The notes under the pieces: model-generated
Database searches by the model: none
Told to the model about the DNA's origin: nothing
What the model saw: the letters and a program-made list of their open reading frames with translations, nothing else
Assembly: GCA_963805795.1 (NCBI GenBank)
Contig: CAWDVG010000003.1
Span: 62,001 to 126,000 of the forward strand
Reading direction: 5' to 3'
From: CAWARU01 sp963805795
GTDB taxonomy: Bacteria > Pseudomonadota > Gammaproteobacteria > UBA6186 > Azoamicaceae
DNA: 64,000 nucleotides
Position numbers and translations under genes: made by a program
Part shown: in pieces, positions 50,301-58,100 of the stretch
How the letters are laid out: every line of letters starts with the position of its first letter
Position numbering within the stretch: position 1 is the stretch's first letter

Positions 50301-52168
50301 GAGATTTAGGCAAGCTTAAAAAAGATGGATATATAGAAATACTAGGGAGAGAAGATAATCAAGTAAAAATTTCTGGGTACCGGATAGATGTGAGCGAGAT
50401 TAAAAAGGCAATTGAGGAGCTAGACGGTGTCGATGACGTTCTTGTTGCAGCCTTTGGTGAAAAACTTAACGACAAAAAGCTGCTTGCTTATGTGGTTTGG
50501 AAGAAGAAAAAAAATGAGTTCTCAGAAATAGAAATGTTAAAATTCAAACAATCTCATGTAAACTTAAGAAAAAATAATTTTTTGCATGAAAAAATCAAGT
50601 TGCAATTGCCTGTCTTTACAGAAGAGCGCATTGCTACTTATTTTAAACGTAAGAGTTATCGATGCTTTATAGACGATGTTATAGACGGCCAAATCATAGA
50701 AAAACTCTTTAAATTTCAGGGCTCGAGCAGGCTAAATACGAATGAGGCTTCATCCAAAAAATTAAGCTTGCCAGAGGCCTTAAATGTTCTTTTTGAAGAC
50801 CTTTGTGCCTATCAGGATGAAAAATTAGTTCTACCGAAGTATCGCTACCCTTCTGCTGGAAGCTTATATCCGGTTCAAATATATATCACTATAAATTATC
50901 CGCAAGACAAAGATACTAATGGTAGTTATTATTATAATTCACATGAGCACGCACTTTACAAAATAAGCAATTATCATACTTTTACTGAAAACGATGTGAC
51001 TATAAATTTTGTAAGCGATCTTGATGCCATTATGCCTATATATGGTGCTTGGTCAGAGCCATTTTGTGAATTAGAATGTGGGTATATCGCTAAGTTACTT
51101 GAATCGGCAGGAAACAAGTTAAAGGCAAAATTAAAGAAAATAACGATAAAGGAAGATGTACTGTCACAATTCCATTGCACGAAGAATAGCAAATACCATT
51201 ATACGCTAGGAATTGATTTCTTAGATTCTACCAATTTTGATGCTCCAGACTTAAGTTTACCATCAGACCTTGATATATATATCTACATTAAACCCGATAG
51301 GGTAACTCATTATGAGGGTGGACTCTATCGCTTTGAAAGTGGAGAGCTAAAATATCACGCTGCATGGCAGCCAAGCGATGAATATTTAAATCAAATTGGC
51401 ATGTTAGGCGGTACAATGCGTTCAAGTGCTATCGTCATATTTTTTATTAGCAATAAGAACAATAACTTTGTCGTAGGGAGAGTCTCACAACATTTGATTA
51501 GTGAAGCGATAAACTACAATATTGGTAGTTGTCCTTTAGGTTTTTTTGGAACTAATCTGGGCGGGGTTTTTAGCCAATTACAAGATAAAATTGTACACAG
51601 TCTTGTTATGGGAAAAGTATCTGAACAGCAAATGTATTCTCATGATTATTCTGAAGCAGATAAAAGTCTTTGGAACATGAAAGATTATATTAATAGCAAG
51701 TTGAAAGATTTGCTTCCAAAATATATGCTGCCTGAAAATTATTATGAAATCGATAAAATTCCGTTAAGTGCAAATGGGAAAGTTAATATTAAGGCATTGC
51801 CACAGCCTGGAGAAGATAGTAGTGAATATAAACAATATATTTCTCCGAGGAATGAAACTGAAAAGAAACTTTCTGCACTGTGGCGCGAAGTCCTTAACTT
51901 AAAACAGGTGAGCATCAATGATAATTTCTTTGAAATTGGGGGGAACTCAATAAAGGTAATAACGTTGCGTAATAAACTCAGTGAAAATTTAGGTTTTACT
52001 GTGGATATAATCGATTTGTTCAATTACCCTACTATTAAGCTATTAGCGACAAGGATTCTTCCAGAAAAGGAGGATATTGCCGTTCCTGAAGTAGAAGATC
52101 ACTCTGAAAGCATTAATAAACGTAAAAAGGCAATTAATAGGTTTAGAAAAAAGTATGAAGACGCATAG
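41306..52168 (+). CDS. Hybrid NRPS-PKS-NRPS: TubC-C-A-T-KS-decayed AT-ACP-ACP-Cy-A(Cys)-Ox-T
   Basis: 3620 residues from ATG 41306 (GGAG ahead, TubC at residue 1); a TTG at 41273 inside the previous gene is rejected. C (70-490, HHIISDQWS); A (525-1050, positions D-I-W-T-I-A-M-V-H, nearest to threonine codes but uncertain); T near 1110. KS (1165-1590; TACSTS, ECHGTG, NIGHTD). AT relic (1608-1928) with GLGSERY in place of GHSxGE. Tandem ACPs, both LGGNS (near 1990 and 2090). Cyclisation domain (2146-2590) with ExxxxDxxS (EVLVLDGQS), the first Asp replaced by Glu. A domain (from 2610; positions D-L-Y-N-M-S-L-I-W, cysteine). An oxidase of the McbC/nitroreductase type (about 3095-3450; PSAGSLYPVQ) is inserted before the end of the A domain. 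Final T: IGGNSIK. The last module should form a thiazole. The basic tail overlaps the next gene by 14 bases. Confidence 0.94.
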   Translation: MDIAKFIDDLNQKGFSIEIIGSKLSISSQKNISLTAKQKEYIKENQKNIIDFLSKNSAKTSNIRKMESKDILPLSLAQQRLWFINKFYQDGNYAYNMPIAYKIKGQLDVSLLEIAFNRVFKRHDIFRTVFKEDADGNIYQKILPQDLNPAIKIITTELNSGDVDKFLLEESLSRFDLTSGPLIRIHVFNVINADERILLINQHHIISDQWSLDLLFREAGNIYNSLKSGNEIQLPSLDLQYADYVIWEKDFLQHKELLNQFNYWSENLKGYSDLNLISAENRPKFQKNDGTNIFFQIEKETINLLKQYAKAHNATVHMVLLSIFYIVLYRYSGQTDIVIGVPSANRRRPEIENIIGFFVNMLPHRINLNDPTVDELVEFVKGVCLNAYQNQDYPFEYLVEQLKVKRDNSRTPIFQVSFAHYNKTENLNLDGAIVEKKEFNRGTAKYDLNLTFEMDDIHLKGELEFNSSLFSLETVHNMVESYNVILQDAIQNHNCKISSLRLLSQSSYNDIIYKKNQPKINIPRNKAVHQLFQEQVEKTPNHIAVVFGDQQLTYRELNEKTNQLANMLKFKYKNKYQKEIGKNVFIGLHLDRSLETVVAILSVLKSGAGYVPFDVSIPYDRLKFQILDSDCSMVLTKSNKNTNYLSNIKENIMLIDLEEIEEELHKYPSDNLSCTTSGDDPIYIIYTSGSTGKPKGVIQHHHSVRRLFLACEQHFQFTDKDIWALFHSYSFDISVWEMWGAFLYGGKLFVPTYQETRDFQKFYDFLDFHQVTVLTQTPSAFYELEKVDEGSNKKLNHLRYIIFAGELLKIPQLKDWISKYGIDSPKLINMYGITEVSVHATYKKITDDDLKMGVSNIGRPLNDMTAYILDSNLNPLPIGVSGELYMGGNGLAICYLNQPELTKQKFIHNPFASEVDKKNNFNLLLYKTGDVVRWLKNGDLEYLCRNDNQIQLRGFRIELEEIENRLSLHPDIHNAVVLCKERSPLSKDTTQVSDEPSLKYLCAYYTLNEKNNASAKLTSHSLREYMSGLLPDYMVPSYFTQLDNFPLTKNGKIDKAALPNPNFISVEDIVRYTAPSNELEQKLCILWQDLLGLEKVSTRSNFFELGGNSILLIRLVAKIKKEFNLNVSVIDIFTYPNIKSLVDYITGNNEVNVSYKRTNKSTSKSDIAIIGYSGAFSGCDSVEELWKNILNGVDCITRLNIEDASRLGIPKHLLAQKEYVRATGLISDIDKFDADFFGISPAEAKFIDPQTRVFIEHSWKALEEAGYISKRHNIPIGVFAGAGKATYLHQNLSKSSMIQEAGYDWEMDTLSDPRRLASLTSFYLDLQGPSIFLDTACSTSMVAIIEAVIHLQVGLCDLAITGGSTLYFPENFGYLYKNSMVGSPDGVCAPFSKNAGGIVPGSGVGVLVLKRLEDALKDKDRISAVIKGYGINNDGNRKVGYVAPSVQGQKNCILSALDAANIPKESISYIECHGTGTQLGDSIEISTLKEIFGANGPQDQKQFLGSIKANIGHTDTAAGIASFIKVCKMFEAKKIPPQINCEIVNEQLNSENISFNIVKQQQDWTVSQYPRRAGITSLGIGGTNAHIILEEPSEIIQQCNSIHMCEPPTHYLFSISAKSSYSLTQAKSNLLAIIKNSNANDLQNIAYTLHTAREEFSNRCMIVGKDQESIVRVLACETPEEAAFFNENAVINPEKEVTIVFLCTIIGRKCFSINNHLYKIIPFYRQQIDKCRNIIENHLNEKYDSIINQEIYTDLVGFVISYALSELLISWNIKPEYLVGLGSERYLIACISGILSLEEALCAIIKNIEFTEIKAQRLSGSEKIKMIQDEKSFQQLPSSDAIFIDIGLGYHLIDFIKSYKDSHLSSNPLISLIKHEEKACDYEYFLSKIGKLWLQGVRIDWNKFYENQDCRRVSLPTYSFEKKHFWVNSEICSNPEKQAMVQPNNQNAYGKETAQVDFVVNELKALWSKILEIEDININANFFDLGGNSVIAIRLMQFISDSFNVDISINTLFENPTISSFSHFLVDHLTLERPLHLDTHIEQTSTQQGKRISNHALMNQVKTLWSEVFMIRDIDVGSNFFDLGGNSVTAIRLIQRISDHFNIEVSINDLFENPTIHSFSSTLSKNLTTVDSSFKQIVPDVKNAHEPFPLTDIQRAYVLGRQNLYDLGNVATHSYIERDYYDLDIDKVEGIFNKLLIRHPMLRVVFDSNSVTQRILPEVPYYKIEIQHINTLDKKLQETKLNEWREVMSHQVLDITTWPIFDIRCSILPDKIKLHLSFEVLVLDGQSLSILMNEWTRLYNDPAGELPKLDCGFRDCVINYQNLMETQRYIKDKDYWLKRVNTFPPRPNLPLHAHPEKIQSPTFKRCAKYIDIKTWKKFTNKCNSVKPYITPTAALALIYGIVLARWSKSDHLAINMTFFNRLPLHSDIDTVVGDFTSLELLEFNLTELRPLSFFQKALKLQSRLYNDLDHVLFSGVELQREINKISGNYTSVSYPIVFTSLLSLNMQGGAFLSKSLIDDTSNDITQTSQVWLDNKAYLLKQGFVAEWDYVEELFPEGMIESMHECYCKLIEYLADADWNQAELPELLDLKTLELIKSVNASIKNFKENLLHEPFFINAQNTPNKMAVISGTGNLSYQELAIKSNRIANGLKERGVAPNKLVAVIMNKGWEQLAACYGILLSGSAYLPIDPEWPLVRILEVLAQGEVKIILTQNEVMKKLRSEIGLEHNFTCLCVDSESPWNDYSSEQLPRQQGMDDIAYVLFTSGSTGKPKGAVLTHRNVTNTLLDVNDRFHVNSTDAILALSNLTFDLSVYDTFAVLSAGGTIVMPASSKIKDPGSWVPLIIDNKVTLWNTVPMYMRMLVEYTQTLPSDDLRKLQNTLRVVMMSGDWIPLELPNAIKSIFRNVDVNSLGGPTECSIWSITYNIKDIEPTWTSIPYGKALANQKNYVLNDSLEYCPVDVEGHIYFGGVGVGKCYWNDDKLTSEKFITHPKTGERLFRTGDLGKLKKDGYIEILGREDNQVKISGYRIDVSEIKKAIEELDGVDDVLVAAFGEKLNDKKLLAYVVWKKKKNEFSEIEMLKFKQSHVNLRKNNFLHEKIKLQLPVFTEERIATYFKRKSYRCFIDDVIDGQIIEKLFKFQGSSRLNTNEASSKKLSLPEALNVLFEDLCAYQDEKLVLPKYRYPSAGSLYPVQIYITINYPQDKDTNGSYYYNSHEHALYKISNYHTFTENDVTINFVSDLDAIMPIYGAWSEPFCELECGYIAKLLESAGNKLKAKLKKITIKEDVLSQFHCTKNSKYHYTLGIDFLDSTNFDAPDLSLPSDLDIYIYIKPDRVTHYEGGLYRFESGELKYHAAWQPSDEYLNQIGMLGGTMRSSAIVIFFISNKNNNFVVGRVSQHLISEAINYNIGSCPLGFFGTNLGGVFSQLQDKIVHSLVMGKVSEQQMYSHDYSEADKSLWNMKDYINSKLKDLLPKYMLPENYYEIDKIPLSANGKVNIKALPQPGEDSSEYKQYISPRNETEKKLSALWREVLNLKQVSINDNFFEIGGNSIKVITLRNKLSENLGFTVDIIDLFNYPTIKLLATRILPEKEDIAVPEVEDHSESINKRKKAINRFRKKYEDA

Positions 52169-55100
52169 TTTAAACTTAAATGGTTTCGAAATTGCAGTCA
52201 TAGGTATGTCTGGTCGATTTCCTGGGGCAAAGAATATCAATGAATACCTTAATAATTTGAAAAATGGCGAATATGGCATTAAATTTTACACAGAAGAGGA
52301 ATTGCGTGAAAATGGAGTGCCAGAGGATACCATACGTGCCCCGAATTTTGTAAGGGCAAGTGCAGTTATTCCTGACCATGATAAATTTGATCATAAATTT
52401 TGGAATTATACCCCTCATCTTGCCAAAATTATGAGTGTGGAACACAAAGTGGCGCTAGAAGAAGTTTGGAGCGCGTTTGAAAATGCGGGTTATGATGTAA
52501 CAAAGTATAAGAAGAAAATTGGGGTTTTTTTTAGCAGCGGTCTTGTAAACGAAGCATTTAACGAGTATAGAAACACGACAAACCCGTTTGAATTACTATT
52601 AGCATCTGGGGCAGATTTTTTATCAACGCGATTAGCTTACGAGCTTAGTTTAACTGGGCCGGCGTTAAATATCCAAACAGCTTGCTCTTCATCGCTGGTC
52701 GCTATTCATTATGCATGTCAGAGCTTAATCAATGGTGAGTGCTCCATGGCAGTTGCTGGTGGAATAACGATCGACCCACTCAGAATGGGGTATTTTTACG
52801 AGGAAGGCATGATTCATTCAAAAGATGGATACTGTAGATCCTTTGATAATGAGTCAACAGGCGCGGTATTTTCAGGTGGTTGCGGGTGTGTGATATTAAA
52901 ACCTTTGGAAAACGCCTTAAATGATGCGGACAGAATTGATGCGATCATAAAGGGCTCGGCAGTTAACAATGATGGCAGAAGAAAAATTGGTTTTACGGCA
53001 CCGAGTGAAGAAGGACAGTTTAAAGTTATAACGCAGGCTATAAACATATCTGAAGTCGACGCTAAAGATATTGGTTATATTGAATGTCATGGTTCAGGGA
53101 CTAAGCTTGGGGATGCCATTGAAATTCAGGCGTTAACTAGAGCTTTACAAGAGTGTGATAAAGGTAGCAGAGACGCTCAATGTTTGATAGGTTCTGTCAA
53201 AAGTAATATGGGCCACGCGCAGGCCGCTGCAGGTGTTGCAGGGTTCATTAAAGCGGTTCTGTCTATTAAAAATGCGCTTATTTTCCCCAGTTTAAATTAT
53301 AATAACCCTTCTCCAAAAATTGATTATCAACAATCACCTTTAACTGTTAATACTAAACTACTGAATTGGGCTCCCAAAAATAATGCTCTACGCGTTGCAG
53401 GTGTTAGCTCCTTCGGGGCGGGTGGAACAAATGCACATATGATTTTATCAGAAATGCCAGGCCCGGTTATTCAAAAAAATAAAACTCCTTATCCATACAA
53501 CATTATTTCGTTATCTGCAAAATCTTCAAAGTCACTGGAAATGATGCGATCCGAATTGGCTAATTTTCTCAAAAAAGGATCGCAAGAGAATCTCGGGGAC
53601 ATAGCAAATATGCTGCATAAATCACGTGCGGCATTTCAATATCGACATATACTCGTCTGTCCCAGCAATGAAGAAGCGATAAAAAAATTAGAATCTTCTA
53701 TAAATGACGAATTAATTGATAAAAAAGATTATTCTGTATTGAAAAACGAACAAGCTCCAACTATCGTTTTTCTATGTTCTGGCATAGGAGAACATTATTT
53801 TAATATGTCAAAAGAGCTTTACGATACAATTCCTTATTATCGTGAGCAAGTAGATACGTGTCGCGATTTATTAAAACCATATTTAGAAATAGATTTATTG
53901 CATGTGATGTTTGGCGACAGTTTTCATGATGAATCTGACAGTTTATTGAAAAAAACTGAATACATGACATCTGCTGTTTTCACCGTAGGGTACGCCACGG
54001 CAAAGCTCTTGATGCACTGGGGTGTGGATCCTCAGGTATTGATTGGGCATAGTACAGGAGAGTACTTGGCAGCATGTCTCGCTAATGTATTACCACTCAA
54101 AGACATGCTGCATCTTGTGGTAAAGAGAGCGCAAATTATGGATGGCCTACCTAGTGGCGCTATGATTGTAGTCCCACTAACAGAAGAAGAAGTTAGACCC
54201 TATTTAAATGAAGACATTTCTATTGCAGCAACCAATGCTCCTTCTTTTTGTACTTTGTCAGGCAAAGTTGAACCCATTAAAAATCTTGTTGATAAGCTTT
54301 TGGATTTAGAAATTGATAGTAAGTACCTTCCAGTAAAACACGCGTATCATTCTAAAACAATGGAATTAGGTAAAGAACAGTTTCTTAAACTTTTTTCCCA
54401 ATTTAAATTTCAAGCGCCAACAATACCGTTCGTGTCGAATTTAACGGGTAAATTTATAACCGATCGGGAAGCAGTTGATCCGTGCTATTGGTATAAACAT
54501 ACCTGCGGATCCGTACATTTTTCTAAGGGAATACAAAGCTTATTCGATGAGGATTCGATATATATTGAAATTGGCCCAGGAAACAATTTGGTGAGTGCAC
54601 TATTACAACATCAATCAAAAGAGATTGATTTAAGAAACAGAGCATTTAACACGATTAGAGGTAAGAATAAAGACCAGAGCGATTTAGAATATTTTTTTAA
54701 GACGATTGGCAAACTTTGGTTGTGTGGTGTGGAAATAAATTGGAATCAATTTTATAATTATGACTTATTATCCAAGTTAGAGCTTCCCACTTATCCATTT
54801 GAAAAAAACGAGTATTTGCAGACACAAACTAAAGTCCCCGTTGTGCCTGCATCAAAACAGACTGAAAAATTATTAATAGATGAATGGTTTTATGTTCCAT
54901 TTTGGAAAAAATCACAATTGAGTAGTGGCCGAATGGAAATGGTTAACAAAAAAATTCTCGTTTTTACAGACAATTGTGGTGTGGCCGATGTGCTGATTAA
55001 CTCGCTACAAAGCCATAATGAAGTATATAAAGTTAGGCTTGGTACAAGTTACGGGTATGATGAGGAAAATAAAGAATACAAAATTGTAGCAACCGTTAGG

Positions 55101-58100
55101 AGTGATTATGAAAAAATATTTACAGATCTAAGTACCAAAGGAATTATAGTCGATCACATTATTTACCTATGGTTATTAGAAAATAATGATGAACAAAACG
55201 TACATGAAGTGACAGAGGAGAGTATTCAATATTATCAGGACTTGGGCTTTTATAGTGTGCTTTTTCTTATTCAAGCGATAGGCTTGTCAGCAGTAGGTAA
55301 TCGTACTCATTTAACAGTGGTTGGTAACGGGATATATTCAGTCACGGGTAAAGAAAATTTATTCCCCGAGAAAGCGACCATGCAGGGTTTAATAAAATGT
55401 ATTCCACAGGAATATTCTAATATTACAAGTGAATATATTGATGTTGATCTTCTTGAAAGTAACCAGCAAGAATTAACCGAGTTTATTTTAGCAGAGTGTT
55501 TAAATAACAGTAACGAAAATCAATTAATAGCATATCGAAATTTAGATAGATATATTTTAGAATATAATAATGTTAAGTTGCCAGAATCTCAAGGTATTTC
55601 CGACAATTTAAAGCATGAAGGCGCCTACCTCATCACTGGAGGGTTAGGAGGCCTCGGTTTTATTTTTGCAGAGTATTTGGCAAAAAATCTGAAGGCAAAT
55701 CTTATTTTAACTTACCAGGCAGCGCTGCCGGCAAGAGCTAGTTGGGAAGACTATCTATTAAAGCCCGATTCAGACATTAATACTGTGGAAAAAATTCGTA
55801 GAATATTAAAACTAGAAAATTTTGGAATTAGAGTCTTCACTATACAAGCAGATGTTTGTAACTATGCGGAAATGCAGCAAGTTAAGTTTTTCACAGGGGA
55901 AAATTTTAGTAGACTCTCTGGGATAATTCACTGCGCAGGGATAACCGCAGGACAATTTATTATTAATAAAAACAAAGAATATAGTGATAACATTTTTGGG
56001 CCAAAATTGCAAGGTAGCTTAAATCTATTTAAAATTTTTGGTAGTGAAGATATAGATTTTATATTATTTACTTCTTCTATCATTGCGGTCGACTGTTTTA
56101 TGGGGCAGTCGGATTATTCTGCTGCAAATGCATTTCTCGATGCATTTATGTATTACTGCAATAAGAGTGATGTGAGACGAGGGAACAAACCGAAATTTCT
56201 TACCGTCAACTGGGATGGTTGGCAAGAAATTGGAGCTGCAGAACGCGAACAAGGGAGCACTCTCAAACAAAAGTTGGAAGCGCAAAATTTTAAGGTAAAA
56301 AGCATAAACGATTATTTATTTAAAACTCAGATAACAGATAGTAATTGTCAAGCATATTATTATATTTCGAAATTTTCGCCTTTCGAGCACTGGTTTCTAG
56401 GTGAGCATAAATTAGGAGGCGTCCCCACGATTCCGGGAACTTTCTATATTGAATTACTAAAAGCTGCGTCAATTTTTTCTGGTTCAAAAAAACCTATTTA
56501 TATTGAAGAGTTAATGTTTGTTAGTCCACTCAGGGTTGGCTTGAAGAAATCCAAAGAAGTCTTCACAGTTTTAAATAAAGTTGATACAGGATTAGAAGCC
56601 AAAGTGTTTACTGCTTCAGATGATAGCATGGGTCGCAAAATTTGGCATGAACATGTTTCTGGAAAAATTGCGTACTTTGAACAAGGATCTTTGGCCAATA
56701 GATCTGAAGAGATAAAAAAGTATATAAATCATTTGAAAAGCAAATGCAAAGAAGATTGGGGATACTTAACGCTTATTAATAGTCTTGTTCAGCGTAATAT
56801 TGATGAAGAAAATCAGGTTTCAAAGTGGGGCGATAGATGGAATTGCATTAAGCAAGTTAGTACAGGAGAAGACTGTGGGATACTATGGCTGTCATTGCCA
56901 GAATCTTTTTCAAATGACAGCAAGATATTCGAGTTGCACCCAGCACTATTGGACATTGCAACTTCTGCTATCGCCCGAAAATTTTCAGATGGAGGGAACT
57001 ACTTACCGTCCTCATATCATGGTATTACAATTTTTTCTCCATTACCACAGGAAGTTATATCTTATGTGGAAATGATTAATGTAGATACTCATAATGAGTC
57101 TTTGAATTGTAAGGTGGTTATTGCAGATACAGCGGGTAATATTCTTGTTGAAATACAAAAATTCACAATGGCTGCCATCGGTTCTGATAGCACAACAAAT
57201 AAAGTTGCACAGTTTCAAACCAGAAACCTTGATTTCATATTTGGTGATAATAAGCTAAAAAATGGGCTAACTCCGTTCGAAGGGTTAGAAGCATTTAAAA
57301 GAATCATTCAGGGTGATTTTAGACATGTCATGGTGTCTACCATTAACTTAGAGGAACGCATCAAAAAAGAGATTGAGATCGAAAGTCCTAAAGAGAATTT
57401 CGATGAAATACCCAATCGATTATCTAGTCCTAGTAAAATAATTCATCATATTTGGAGTAACTTATTTGGTTATGATGAAATAGGCGAGGATGAAAATTTT
57501 TTTGAAGTAGGTGGTAATTCATTGCTAGCAATAACACTTAGAAATCAAATAAATAGGCAATTAAATGTTAAAATAGGTGTTGTTGATATTTTTGCTTATC
57601 CTACTATAAAGAAGCTAAGCGCACACCTATTTGGGGAACAGACACTATCTGAAAAAAATTATGAAAAACAACCTCTTACTAACGATGAGGCTATCGCAGT
57701 CATTGGATATTCGGGGATATTTCCAGGTAGCGAAGATATAGAGGCATATTGGAGTAATATCATAAATGGTAAAGAGTGCTTATTGCATTTAAGTCGTGAT
57801 GCTTGTGTGGGATTACGAGTTCCAGCGTCAGAGCTTAATGACAAAGATTATATAGCATCAGGTGCACTATTTTCTGATATAGAAAAATTTGATGCCCAGT
57901 TTTGGAAGCTTTCACCACAAGATGCGTCTGTTATGGATCCACAAACTCGCTATTTTTTAGAGCATACCTGGAAAGCTCTAGAACATTCCGGTTATATACG
58001 ACAAAGAAGTAAATTGGCAGTTGGTATTTTTTGTGGTTCCGGCTGGAGTCAATATCTTGTCAAAAATTTATTTGCTAACCAAGCGATTCTTAATAAAGCG

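Noticed and set aside
44800..52168. Beta-branching (HMGS) cassette suggested by tandem ACPs
   Set aside because: No HMG-synthase, decarboxylating KS or enoyl-CoA hydratase gene is visible in the window.
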